Source: Plasmodium coatneyi
Taxonomy: Eukaryota; Apicomplexa; Aconoidasida; Haemosporida; Plasmodiidae
Direction: 5' to 3'
Assembly: GCF_001680005.1 (NCBI RefSeq)
Contig: NC_033562.1
Span: 744,001-808,000 of the forward strand
DNA length: 64,000 nucleotides
The position numbers were made by a program, and so were the translations under genes. This document shows positions 34,377-44,725 of the stretch, piece after piece. The notes beneath the pieces are model-generated. The model was not told the DNA's origin. It worked only from the letters and a program-made list of their open reading frames with translations, and did no database searches. Each line of letters opens with the position of its first letter. Positions within the stretch are counted from its first letter, which is position 1.

Positions 34377-37193
34377 ATGCGTAAAAGAAAACACACACCC
34401 CTGTTGGTGGTGTCACTGATAATTCTGATTTGCCTCTTAGAAGGTTCACTCAAATGTGTGAACTTAACTCCTCGGAGGAGGAAGTCTGCACCGGTTAGCA
34501 GCTCCAAACAGGCGCACGCACAGAAGAGCAGAAACAACCGAAGGAAGTGTCCCCAGTTTTACATTACCCGATACGGTGTTATCCCAAAGAGGGAGAAACG
34601 ATCTTGCAGGGAGGTGTTCAAATTATACAAAGGCTGTGGAACGACATGCTCCTACGAATGGGTAGAGAGGGATGACAACGTGGAGGTAAAGATATGTCTT
34701 GCCCCGGATGTCACATCAGACGACATTCAGTGCATATTAAAAAGTGATCACTTATATGCCAAGCTGAAAAACAAACCACAGAGTCTCATAGAAGGGAAGT
34801 TGAAAGGACAGGTGGACGTAAACCAGTCCACGTGGTTCCTAGAAAAGTACAAAGAATTCTCCGTTCTTATGATTCATTTGAAGAAGAAACAGGATAAAGG
34901 AATAAACGAATGGGTAGGCGTAATCGAAAAGGAAAATATTCTTCACTTGTCATATGATAACGCTTCTTCAGGACACAATAATCTTAGCGCATCGAAACAT
35001 GTAAATGCACAACCGGGGGAGGTCCTCCTTAGACAAGTCTTTCCAAATGCCAAGGCTGACGACGTGTTCAGCTTCGTCCTCAAATGGGCCAACACAAAAT
35101 CCAATGGACCAAACGAATTTGGTATCCCCAGGATGAAGCTAAAAACGACAGTCATAAATGATGAACACGAAATAGAGATCATCATTTCTGGATATGACTT
35201 AAAATGGGAAGCGGAAGACAGTCTGGTCATAAAATTCAGTTCGCTGGAAAATGGGGTAGAACTCATCACCCACAGGGGGAAGGTGGCTAGTGGGGTAAGA
35301 GGGCTGCATGGAAATATGGTAAGCTTCTTAGTGAAAGAATGCGAAAATGGAATACTAAAAAAACTGCAACATGACTTGAAAGGAGTTTTTTATTTAAACC
35401 CCATGTCGAAAAAAGCAGAGACGCTCATGCATGGACACACACCCCAGACGAACTACGACTACGTGTCTGACGGTAAGGTGGGCCCACAACACATTTCCAT
35501 AAATAGGGAAGAGCCTATTGAAAAATCCACACAAAATAATAAACTAAACCAGGTAGATAATACACAAGGGGGGACAAACACAGAACAGGTAACACATATA
35601 AAGAAGGACTCCCCACAGGAAGAACTAATAGTAGAGGAACTGAAGCTACACTCCAAGGTCAACCTAACCTGTGAAGATAAATCCAAAGAACCGGCATTTA
35701 TGAAAGACTGGTCGGAGGAGAAAAAAATCGAATTTAGAAGAAACTCCGTCCTTCAGTTAAAAAGAAATTTAGAAATGTCACAGGAGAATAAACTCATCAT
35801 GAAGCTGGAGGATTACGTGAACTATATGAAAGTATCCTTTGACCTCACTGATGAGGAAGCCAAATTGGTTTGGAAGAAGGGAATGGCTAAATCGGATGAG
35901 CAGAAAAGTAAGGAGCGCTTTTACAGGTTCACGGAGGTGGAAAAGCTCACCGATAGGATAGGTTTAGTCGTCCCGGGGGAGGAAACCAACCGAAACGGTG
36001 ATAACATAGGACCGGAAGAAACATATACCTACTGTCACGCAGAGAAGAACACCCCCCCCTTCACTGACCTAACCAGGAAGGAAAGCTTCCATGAGAAGGA
36101 AGACAGAACCATTGATGCGGAAAACCAAAACAGTATTAACAGACGCTTCTTCAACTGCCTGGAAGAGGAGTTACTCGACCCAGAAGATAAACCAAAACTG
36201 ACCTTATACGAAATATACTGCAAAAGTGACCAAACGGAAAAAGAAAAAATGAGAGAAAAATGGAAAATGAATGAACTGAGGTTAAATACGCTAATTAACG
36301 AATTGGCCTACTCAGAGGAGGATATGATTCCCACGGTTTGTAACAACTACAGGGATGTGCTCCTGAGTGATGAGTATGCCTGCCTCATGCAAATCAGGTT
36401 GGAAGAATCCCCCCCGACAAATGAACAAGAGAAGAGAATACTCAAAATAATTAACTCCTTCGCATTAAGTCTCTACGACGATATAAAAATTGTAATGGAA
36501 CATGAGGAGAAGGAACACTTAAAAAAAATCCAACTCATTTGTGAAAAAGCTGTAAACGATGAGAAAGGGCTGAACGATTTTATCGAGTCCATGAAGCCAC
36601 TCTTAGACTACTCTTTCCTTGGATACATAAAGCACGCCATACGGATGGAAAAGAGGAAAATAAAAATGGAAAACAAGGACTTCAGAGAGCAGCCCTCCGA
36701 TTGGCTTATCATCCTCATGATTATCCAGAAGGGAATTTATTCTATTTTAGAAAAGGACATATGGGAAGACGTCATCCACATCACTACCATCATCTGCCAG
36801 GAACAACCCAGTGTGCGTAAGACCATGCTAACGACTATGGTTGCCTCCATGCCCAAGGCCGATTGGATCTTTTTCAAGGACGTTATTAAAACTATATACA
36901 AATGTGTACAGGAAAGAAAAATTACGGCTAACCATTTTCCTGACTTCCCCCATATCCCGGAAGCCATCTTCCAACTCAATTACGACATTGAAAGGATTTT
37001 ACCTGACTGGTTCATAAAACAAATGCTCGACGAGTATGATAAGTCCGTTGTGGAACTAATGAAATCCAGGAAGCCTCTCTTTTGGAAGATGAAGGAGACC
37101 AACTGGGACAAGAAGTTCGTGCAGGACTTCAAGCAGCTGCAGGTGCAGCAGTTCCGTCAGTACGAGCGGCACGCCGGTGGGGGCACCATGTAG
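34377..37193 (+). CDS. Secreted protein with NudC/p23-type CS domain
   Basis: Single exon, 938 residues. The N-terminus has a hydrophobic signal sequence (about residues 9-21) and then a basic Ser/Lys/Arg-rich stretch, as in apicoplast-targeted or other secretory proteins. Residues about 93-185 form a CS domain like that of NudC: it begins YEWVERDDNVEVKI and includes the conserved GKLKGQVDV / STWFLE / VLMIHLKK order, ending near EWVGVI. A second, weaker beta-rich segment is at about 255-345. The C-terminal half (from about 440) is charged and helical. CS domains usually serve as Hsp90 co-chaperone or chaperone modules in the cytosol. The destination and client are unknown. Confidence 0.72.
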   Translation: MRKRKHTPLLVVSLIILICLLEGSLKCVNLTPRRRKSAPVSSSKQAHAQKSRNNRRKCPQFYITRYGVIPKREKRSCREVFKLYKGCGTTCSYEWVERDDNVEVKICLAPDVTSDDIQCILKSDHLYAKLKNKPQSLIEGKLKGQVDVNQSTWFLEKYKEFSVLMIHLKKKQDKGINEWVGVIEKENILHLSYDNASSGHNNLSASKHVNAQPGEVLLRQVFPNAKADDVFSFVLKWANTKSNGPNEFGIPRMKLKTTVINDEHEIEIIISGYDLKWEAEDSLVIKFSSLENGVELITHRGKVASGVRGLHGNMVSFLVKECENGILKKLQHDLKGVFYLNPMSKKAETLMHGHTPQTNYDYVSDGKVGPQHISINREEPIEKSTQNNKLNQVDNTQGGTNTEQVTHIKKDSPQEELIVEELKLHSKVNLTCEDKSKEPAFMKDWSEEKKIEFRRNSVLQLKRNLEMSQENKLIMKLEDYVNYMKVSFDLTDEEAKLVWKKGMAKSDEQKSKERFYRFTEVEKLTDRIGLVVPGEETNRNGDNIGPEETYTYCHAEKNTPPFTDLTRKESFHEKEDRTIDAENQNSINRRFFNCLEEELLDPEDKPKLTLYEIYCKSDQTEKEKMREKWKMNELRLNTLINELAYSEEDMIPTVCNNYRDVLLSDEYACLMQIRLEESPPTNEQEKRILKIINSFALSLYDDIKIVMEHEEKEHLKKIQLICEKAVNDEKGLNDFIESMKPLLDYSFLGYIKHAIRMEKRKIKMENKDFREQPSDWLIILMIIQKGIYSILEKDIWEDVIHITTIICQEQPSVRKTMLTTMVASMPKADWIFFKDVIKTIYKCVQERKITANHFPDFPHIPEAIFQLNYDIERILPDWFIKQMLDEYDKSVVELMKSRKPLFWKMKETNWDKKFVQDFKQLQVQQFRQYERHAGGGTM

Positions 37194-37211
37194 CGCAGCG
37201 CCTACCACGGC

Positions 37212-37269
37212 CGATTAGATGATTATCTGATTAGATGATTAGCCAATTAACCGATTAGCTGATTAGCCG
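37212..37269. repeat. GATTAG-type short tandem repeat
   Basis: Imperfect repeats built around GATTAGATGATT and GATTAGC(C/T), just downstream of the CS-domain gene stop codon. It lies within the probable 3' UTR and has no coding sense. Confidence 0.75.
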
Positions 37270-38149
37270 TTATGCTCATCCGTGGCAGGCACATTATCCA
37301 AACAGAACAACATACAACGGGCCACATGTTCTGTGCCTACTCCTTACGTCCCCACTGAACAATTTTTTTCAAGTTCGTTTGCACACATCGGTTCCCGCTC
37401 AACGGGTCGCGCAGAAAAGGGGACTGAACGGACGACCCCTAAAAAAATTCCCTCACCGTCCATGTTTCACACGTTAAATATAGCAATCTGCGTTTTCCCA
37501 ATAGGCAGTGCTACGGAAACTATTTTACCAACGTCGGTGTAAAAAGCGGCAGAGCGAGGATTAAAAAAATATATATATAAGGGGTGTAGTGCGCTGCATA
37601 CCAGTGAAAAAGCTATACATGTGGGGAATAATTTACCCACCCCCCGAATGGAAGGACGTTCCCAAATTGTGCAAAAAGCTTAGCTAATCAGCAACAGCGC
37701 CTTTGTGTCATACCACACCGCGTTGCTTTTTTTTTTTTTTTTCCATTCCTTTACTCTTTAACCATTTTGTTCGTGTATCCCCCCTACTCCTCCCTTTTTT
37801 TTTGTCGTTGATTTGTAGCCCCATTTGCACAACTAGCGCGATAGTGGGTCGATGTGACAGACGCATCGAGCGGCCCAAGCAGCAACTTTTAACTGACCCA
37901 CACGCGGCATGAATAAAGTAAAATATGTGTCCCTGTTGTGGAGACACAAGGCGGTACTTAACACGACGGGACGTAGACGGTATCACCATCCCTTTGGCAC
38001 GTTGGAAAGGAAATTCCACTCACCTGCGAAATGTTAGTGTGTTCACTGAGAATGGAGAGTTCCTCCTTCAGTTGTGCTAAATAAAAAGACGCTTCTATTT
38101 CGCCCACGTGTTGGAGCATTTTCCTCCTGTTGATCATGCACACCCAATT
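37270..38149. other. Intergenic region upstream of HscB
   Basis: Holds the 3' flank of the CS-domain gene and the HscB promoter. A short TATATATATA run is at 37569-37578 and a T tract near 37727. No gene seen. Confidence 0.55.
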
Positions 38150-39736
38150 ATGTTTCCATTTTTGCCATTTCATTGGAGGGCTATACCTATGCGCTTTCTC
38201 CCCATCGCAGATACGAATCCCGTTAAACGCGTGAAGTGCCACAACTGTCACCGTGAGATGAGCCTTGACGTGGTTCCCCTCAGTTGTCAGGTAAGTTGAA
38301 GGTCCGTTCTCTTCCCAAAATGGGCATTCTATGTATCTACATGTCTGTATATTTGCACACAGGGCAATGCTCATTTGGCACGTTCATCACCCGTAGTCAC
38401 CGTGTTGGCTTCCCTTCCACCTTTGCAGACCTGCAGTGCGCTGCTCCACGTGGACGCATTCAAACAGTTTAACTTCTTTGAGCTTTTTGGCCTGTACGTA
38501 TATCCGTAGGGGGGTATACCCCTTTCCCGGGCACTGACCCCACGGATGTCATGTACCCCAATATCGTCACGAAAACGCAACCACCGCATTGCAGCTTCCT
38601 CCACTTCGCCCCCTTCAGACGAACCACCTACCACATAGACAAAGCACACTTAAAAGAAAAGTTCAATGACATACAGAAGTTGTACCACCCGGACAAGCAC
38701 GCGCAAAATGAGCAGGTAGGTCCAACCGTATAGGCCCAGCTGGACTGGCACATGTGTGCACAGTTGCATGTATGCTTCATACGTTGCGTTGTATTGTGAT
38801 GTGTTTTCTTTTTTTCCCCCACGTGGCCGAAGCTTGAGCAGATAAACGAAGTCTCCAGCTACCTGAACAGTGCATACAGAACTTTGCAAAATGACGTGGA
38901 CAGAGCCCTCTACCTGTTGAGCATCCAGTACGACTACAAGGTGAGCAATTCTGAAAAGGAGAAGCACATTTCTTTTTTTTTTTGCCACTATCCCTTCCTT
39001 TTTAACATACATGGGTTATATATATTTTTATTGAATTGATTTTACCTTTTTGCGCACTCCTACTGGTGTGTGCGCCTTTGCCAGTTCGATTCTGTGGGAC
39101 GATCTCCCCTCAGTATGTACCTGGCCAGAGCAGGTTAGAACGACACGCATATTGCCTTCCACTGCACACCCCATTTGCAAGATCCCGGAGGAAGAGAACC
39201 TGGAGGATAGTGATTTCCTGGCCGAAATTGTCCAGGTGAGCTCATACCCATTAAGTTGTGCGCCAAGGAAACGTGCACCCATTCTTACTTATCTTCCTTT
39301 GTTGTCTCTTCCCCAAGGTGAACGAACAGATCGGAGACCCCGAGGCGAATATTCCCCTGATGACTAAGTAAGGAAAGCGAGAAAGTAGGACCGTTCCCCT
39401 ATGACGGGAAATGAAAAAAGGCACTCTGCTCCTCCCTCGCGCATACATGTTACCCTTCATGCTATACAAAACTTCACCCAAACAACCACCCCAGGGAGTA
39501 CAAGAATAAGTACGAGGAACACGTCGAAAAAATTAAATTCCATTTTGAGAAAGGGGTAAACAACTCATACTGCTACTTTGCCACACACACATACACACTT
39601 GGAGCGCTGTTTGTTCTTCCAATTTTGTTTCACCTTCCCATTTGCGCCTTCCTCGCAGGATTTTGAGCATATCCTGAAGGCCCTAAAAAAATTGAAGTTC
39701 ATAAATAGAATACTGGACCGTCTACAAAACGTTTGA
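38150..39736 (+). CDS. HSCB: Fe-S cluster assembly co-chaperone HscB/Jac1
   Basis: Eight exons: 38150-38290, 38429-38493, 38619-38715, 38833-38940, 39182-39235, 39318-39367, 39495-39555 and 39659-39736, 217 residues. Two CxxC pairs (C30/C33 and C46/C49, the second formed across the first splice junction) match the N-terminal zinc-binding tetracysteine motif of animal HSCB. The J-domain follows, with HPD at residues 92-94, and then the C-terminal three-helix IscU-binding domain, including LEDSDFLAEIVQVNEQIGDP. HscB brings the scaffold IscU to mitochondrial Hsp70 for Fe-S cluster transfer. An alternative start is the ATG 14 codons downstream. The exon 4 acceptor could also be nine bases later, in frame. 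Confidence 0.88.
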
Positions 39737-40119
39737 GGGGGATGAAGGGAGGGATGCTATATCGCGTTTAGCATTCTGTCCCTTTTGTGCATCACATTCC
39801 CCTTTTTTTTTTTTTTACCCTATATGGCCACCTCATCATTGTGGTACCCACCAATTGTTTGTGCAATATCCCCTTTGATGTGGTCCCCCTGCGTAAATTA
39901 AAAGGGGGACCTCTCTCTACATACGCACGTGACGCGTCTCCTTCCCCTTTCAAAATTCAAAATGGTAGTATTTGCCTGCGCCATTCGCATGCAAGTCGTT
40001 AACATGGACACAGGTTTAGTTCATTAAAAATAAAATAAAACAGGTATATGCATTTTTTTTTTTTTTTTTTTTTTTGCCAAGAGTGCACCATTTGCCGCAT
40101 GGGGCGTATGCAATAGCGC

Positions 40120-41748
40120 TCAGTGCCCATGCAACTTGTACGACTTGTTAAAAATCTTGGTGGAGTAAATTTCGATGAGCCACCTGAGTGCGCCATGCAC
40201 ACAGAGGCCCAGCAGCGCATCGTTGTACACACGCAGTCCGTAATATATTGGGAGAATTAAGCAGACAATGTAGAGGAGGTAGTTCTGTATGACCTGCTTG
40301 GCCATGCTAAGAAGTGTAAGCTGGAGAGATTTCCTTGGTGACTGGTCAGGCGAAATGGACTCCAAATTTTTGGCAATATTTTCAATGGGCGATTTGTATA
40401 TAATGTAGGAGATGATCGACCTGTTGTAAAGGTCTTTAATGAGGAGGAAAATATTGTTCGATCTGTTTTGTCCTGCGTTAGGGGCGTTCCCATGGTAACT
40501 AACGGTACTAACTCGGTCTTTCACTTTGTCCCTCGTTGTGCCCTTCTTTGTGGCGAATTTTCCATCCGGCTGACGCGTCGAACTTGGTGACTGGCCCCTT
40601 TTGTCCAGTACAGGCGATTCGTGAGCAATCCTCTTAAGCCTCTCCGAGTAGAAGTTTACAAAAAGGAATATGGTATCATGGGCGTAGGTTGCTAGACCGT
40701 TAAAGCAAAGGAGAAAGGTCTTAATCATATGTACCGTCATTTTTTTTAAGAAGGCCATATTGGAAAAGTACTTGTCCTTGTAAGTGTTAAACAGATCTGT
40801 CTGTTCAAAGAAGTTTGTGTCACCAATTTTGTTCTTCCAGATATTACAATAGTGTGTGTTAAAATGAAAGGAGCAACTGAGTAACGTTAAGGTGAATACA
40901 CATCCAATGGAAACTTCAAGGAATAACCTCCACGTGTCGTTACTCGTACAAAGCATTATAAATCCAATCAGTCCTAATATATGAACGCTGATCATATACG
41001 TGGCAACATTACTTTTTACATTTTTGCAATAATTATTAAAATAAAAATTTAAAAATAAAATAGCATATGTTAAATATAACGCCAAACTAGCTATTGCATT
41101 TTTCACATAAATTTTATTGTCCACATTTTTTATCGCATAGTAGGAAATAAAAATGCCAATGAACATTTGCAGGATTTGCAAACACGTTATAAATCGCCTG
41201 ACCTTGTACAGAATTTTTGGGACGATATAAATAAAGCCAAAATAAAAATACATGATCGTGTGGACTACCAAATTGAGGAAGACAAAGTAATGCGCGTGAG
41301 AAACCAACTCCTTCTGAGAGTACAAACAGTAGATGACTACACTTAGATGATGGTAACTGTGTAAAAATGTTAATTTTTTTTTCTTCAAAATTAGGAATAT
41401 GGTGTCTCCATATTCTACTACCTTTGTTAGCGTGAAGATGCTGATCACTGCTCTGGTTTCAGGTCTGTACTCCGTCTCCTCCAGGATTATACTCTTCAGC
41501 ACATTTCGGTCATATATAAGGATCAGCAACACGCCTATAAAGGACAACACAGATAGGCACACATTCCATGCCACCTTCAGCGCCTTCGCCTCTATCTCCT
41601 TCCTCTTTCTCATCACCTTCTGCAATAGCAGCACTGAGGGAATATACAGCAACGAGATCAGCAGGATCGTTTTCTCGTACTTCCCCGCCAGTTCCCTGCC
41701 CTTCCCGGGCGCCCAAAATGCGCGGCTCAGGGGGCTCCAGGGGCTCAT
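40120..41748 (-). CDS. Fatty-acid elongase (ELO family) with long C-terminal extension
   Basis: Single exon, 542 residues from the ATG at 41748. It catalyses the condensation of malonyl-CoA with acyl-CoA in the ER membrane. ELO signatures are present: VVEYGDTIFLILKKKK, the histidine box HSYHH (about 129-133), HTIMYFYFGF, and the following membrane helices. An ELO core needs only about 270-300 residues; here a further ~240 residues include a membrane-like stretch, a hydrophilic low-complexity segment (RGQSPSSTRQ region) and a final hydrophobic region (YLLYIVCLILPIYYGLRVY). The extension could be a second domain or a fused module. Substrate length cannot be predicted. Confidence 0.88.
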   Translation of the reverse strand: MSPWSPLSRAFWAPGKGRELAGKYEKTILLISLLYIPSVLLLQKVMRKRKEIEAKALKVAWNVCLSVLSFIGVLLILIYDRNVLKSIILEETEYRPETRAVISIFTLTKVVEYGDTIFLILKKKKLTFLHSYHHLSVVIYCLYSQKELVSHAHYFVFLNLVVHTIMYFYFGFIYIVPKILYKVRRFITCLQILQMFIGIFISYYAIKNVDNKIYVKNAIASLALYLTYAILFLNFYFNNYCKNVKSNVATYMISVHILGLIGFIMLCTSNDTWRLFLEVSIGCVFTLTLLSCSFHFNTHYCNIWKNKIGDTNFFEQTDLFNTYKDKYFSNMAFLKKMTVHMIKTFLLCFNGLATYAHDTIFLFVNFYSERLKRIAHESPVLDKRGQSPSSTRQPDGKFATKKGTTRDKVKDRVSTVSYHGNAPNAGQNRSNNIFLLIKDLYNRSIISYIIYKSPIENIAKNLESISPDQSPRKSLQLTLLSMAKQVIQNYLLYIVCLILPIYYGLRVYNDALLGLCVHGALRWLIEIYSTKIFNKSYKLHGH

Positions 41749-42179
41749 CACGGCATTCACACGGTGTTCCAGGCGGGTGCACGGCCTTTTCTAACTTATG
41801 CTTCGGTGTGGTGACTTATGCTTCGTTGTGATGTGCTTTGATCCGTTTTGATGCGTGTCGCTTTTCTACGCTCCGCGCTGCTGCACACGTCTCTCCCAGT
41901 GGGGAATGCTTCCGCGATTTGTTCTGCCACTGCGTTGTTCTTAAATTTGTTGCCCTTAGGAACTATATCTGCTATTCTTGATGAATCATTTGGGCAATTC
42001 TTAACTAGCTATTGTGACTGCTCCTCATTAGTTATTTTTTTTATTTTTTTTTTCACTCGCTCCACTTTGTGTGCTTTATTTTTTTTGCTTCCCCACCAGA
42101 AGCAACATGCAACCGAACATGCAACTAAACATGCAACCAACGTGCAACCAGAACGGAACCTCTCCCAACGATACACTGC

Positions 42180-42877
42180 CTACGCCCATTTCGATAAGAT
42201 GGGCTCAGCGAAAAAAGAAGAAGCATCCAACACTGGGATCGCCATCCTTCCCCTCGTGCGCTCGAACCTGCGCATACAAATGCACGCATGAATGTATACG
42301 TTTGTAGTGGGGACACTATGTAGGCGGGTTCGCACGCTTAGCAGTTGACTCATGCCATCGTAAAAAGGAGTTGATTAAAAAGAAGAATGCACAAATGGAC
42401 AAGTGCCCAAGTGACGAATGGGAGACGCGCGAAGAGGGGGGGTGAAAACCGACCTACAATACCACACCTGAAGAAACCTAGAACAAACGCCGCACGCGCA
42501 TCACATATGGACTATCTGCTTTGCTCCCGGGGGGGAAGTAGCAAACCTTTACTACTCACCTGCACGGATATGCGTCCGCTTACAGAGGACTGTTCTGCGA
42601 TTAAGTAAATCCAAGTTGGTGCTCCCCTTCCATTTGGCAGTTTCACCATTTTTGCCATTCAGCTGGAGAAAAGGGCTGCACAGAGATGGGAACCCCTTAC
42701 CGAATTAATTTTTTTTTTTTTTTTTTTTTTTTACTCTCCTTGCGGATGTATCCAATCGGTGCACAATTTACTGCGCATCGTGTTTTCCCGCAAAGGAGCA
42801 CAACCAGTGTACCTACTTTAACTTCACGTTGCAGGTAATCATGTATGAAGGGAATGTCCGTTAAGCAGCGAAGGGTC
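42180..42877 (-). CDS. Candidate small spliced gene, incomplete model
   Basis: Three open segments with splice sites suggest an unrecognised gene: 42877-42817 (ends TDIPFIHDYLQREVK, GTAGGT donor), 42662-42560 (34 codons, including GSTNLDLLNRRTVLCKR; acceptor CCTTTTCTCCAG, donor GTGAGT) and 42267-42180 (ends in TAG; includes RMAIPVLDASSFFAEPILSK). The first two join in phase. The last would need a tiny 10-base exon at 42478-42469 to keep phase. I could not find a convincing start exon, though an ATG-containing segment lies near 42997. No family is recognised. Confidence 0.33.
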
Positions 42878-43709
42878 CTTCGTTACACAGTGCTACACAG
42901 ACCGAGGTCAGAAGGGTTGAAAGGGGTGACATATAATTGTGGTTCAAATTGGGGGAGCTAACCTTCTCCAATGCAGGATTATTTCCACCTGTGAGCATGT
43001 CCGATTGGAGGAAAGGCGCAGGTAAAAAAAAATAATTTGGACACGCTATGCGCACACCAAGTGGGGAAGTCTCGAAGGAGGCTTCACTCCATGTGTTGTC
43101 TCATCTGACTGCACTATTTTGCTATCACCAAGTTGAAGCACAAAAATTTGTCCATTATTTTTTTTCTTCTTTTATTGACCTTATGTTATTAAAAGAATAT
43201 GCGGGGTACCATTCGCACGCGCGAAAGGGAGGAAGAAAAGTTGTAAAACATTGCAAATAGTTATGCATTGGTCCATGTCCTCTTTTAGGATGTCTATCGT
43301 TCTGAACGTTTATGTGCCCATTTGGTTGTCTTTCCTCGCTATTTTTATTTTACCTTTTTCGAGGCGTTTTAATTTATGCTGCCCCCTCATGCATTTGGAC
43401 GATCTTTTTTTTTTTTTTTTTTTTTTTTTCCATTTTGCGAAAAAGCACGAGACGGGCCCCTTCCCCCTTGGAGCAAATGCCCCGCGAGCAGTGCCATGGT
43501 GAGCGCAAAAGTTGTTCCTCATTCTGTCCTCAAGGGTGGCGTATTTTCGCGAATATTGCGTGTCATGCAAACGGCGCATTCGTTGTGCACATTTCCCGAA
43601 TGGCACCTTTCCTGAGAAATTTCCGCAGTTTTCCGTATTTTATTTGTATTTCCTTTTTTCCCCATTACACCCAGCGTATTCCGTATCACTCCTTCTTTTT
43701 GCGTTAAGT

Positions 43710-43772
43710 TCGCGTTACATTTTTGTTACATTTGCGATACATTTGCGTTATATTTGCGTTACGTTTGCGTCG
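43710..43772 (+). repeat. 11-base minisatellite (GTTACATTTGC-like)
   Basis: About five to six imperfect head-to-tail copies of an 11-base unit close to GTTACATTTGC, with single-base changes between copies. It lies about 1 kb upstream of the RCC-PIP start codon and appears non-coding. Confidence 0.8.
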
Positions 43773-44669
43773 CACCTGTTTCATTTTTTTTTTCATTTTC
43801 CCTTCGTTTTTATTTCCGTATGCTTTTCCACCCACCCTTTTTGCATCCGAAAAAGGGAACAGGGGAACCCTCGCAGGAAACTCCCCTATTTTCCGTATTT
43901 TGTGAGGAATGCCCTCGTTGGGGGGTTAAACGTAACTTTGTTTTTTTCCCGTGCCACATTTGCGAAGTTAATCCCGCCGTGTCCACTTTGTGTGCACGCA
44001 CGTTCGTGCCCATGTCCGTGTCTGTACTAGTGCTGTTCTCCTTTAAAAAGTGCAGCGCGAATAGTATCCCTTTCATGTGTATATATGTGTGCCTGAATGT
44101 GTATTTTTTTTTACGCCTTTTTTTTGTCCACCACTTAACAATTTGTTGATCGACCGACGGGGCGTGCCCTAAACAGGGGAAAACTTACACCGATATGCGC
44201 CCCGTTCAATTTGGTGGCAATTCCCCTCCACCACCCCCGTACTTTCCGTGAGTTGGCCACTCGCTCGAGGCAGCACCAGGCCATATTTTGTCCGTTTGTC
44301 TCATCACCCCTGAAAGTTCTTTTTTTTTAATACATAAAGAAGTGGTGGATATGTATCATGCATGAAGATAGAATGTATTCAGTTTTGTCTTCGTGAGCAG
44401 TTCTTATCTGTCTGCCTACCTACCATTCCTGTTTATATTTTTTCTAAAATATTCTGAACAGTTCATAATTTTTTTTTTTTTTTAATATTTTGTTCAGGTA
44501 AAAATTTGGAATTTTTTTTTTACATTTGTACAGTGATTTTTTTTTTCTTTTTTTTACGTGTACCGTGTTTTGCTGTTCCATTTGTTCCGTCGCAACATTG
44601 CAATTTGTTCTTTTTTTTTTTGTGTGTAATTCTGTACAACTGGATAGACGGTAACTCCCCCTCCTCCTG

Positions 44670-44685
44670 TGTGTGCATGCACACA
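44670..44685. promoter_or_regulatory. 16-base palindrome with TGCATGCA core
   Basis: TGTGTGCATGCACACA is a perfect palindrome 40 bases upstream of the RCC-PIP start codon. The core TGCATGCA matches the motif reported for ApiAP2 regulators such as AP2-EXP/AP2-Sp. Whether it is bound here is not known. A second TGCATGCA core is at about 52830 in the RCC-PIP to TLD gap. Confidence 0.35.
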
Positions 44686-44725
44686 AAAGATATGAAGAAT
44701 TAAAAAAAGAAAAAGTGTAGAAAAA

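Larger units (their letters stand above)
41749..44669. other. Divergent intergenic region, elongase to RCC-PIP
   Basis: Nearly 3 kb. Besides the candidate spliced gene it contains T tracts near 42710, 43407 and 44470, and an 11-base minisatellite. The right half (43250-44650) is T-rich on the plus strand and probably the RCC-PIP promoter and 5' UTR. Confidence 0.55.

Noticed and set aside
37212..37269. Considered as telomere-like or integration-related repeat
   Set aside because: The unit does not match the Plasmodium telomeric repeat, and no flanking duplication or mobile gene is present.
39070..39137. Possible extra exon in HscB between exons 4 and 5
   Set aside because: It breaks the reading frame into the next exon, whereas direct joining reproduces the HscB family alignment.
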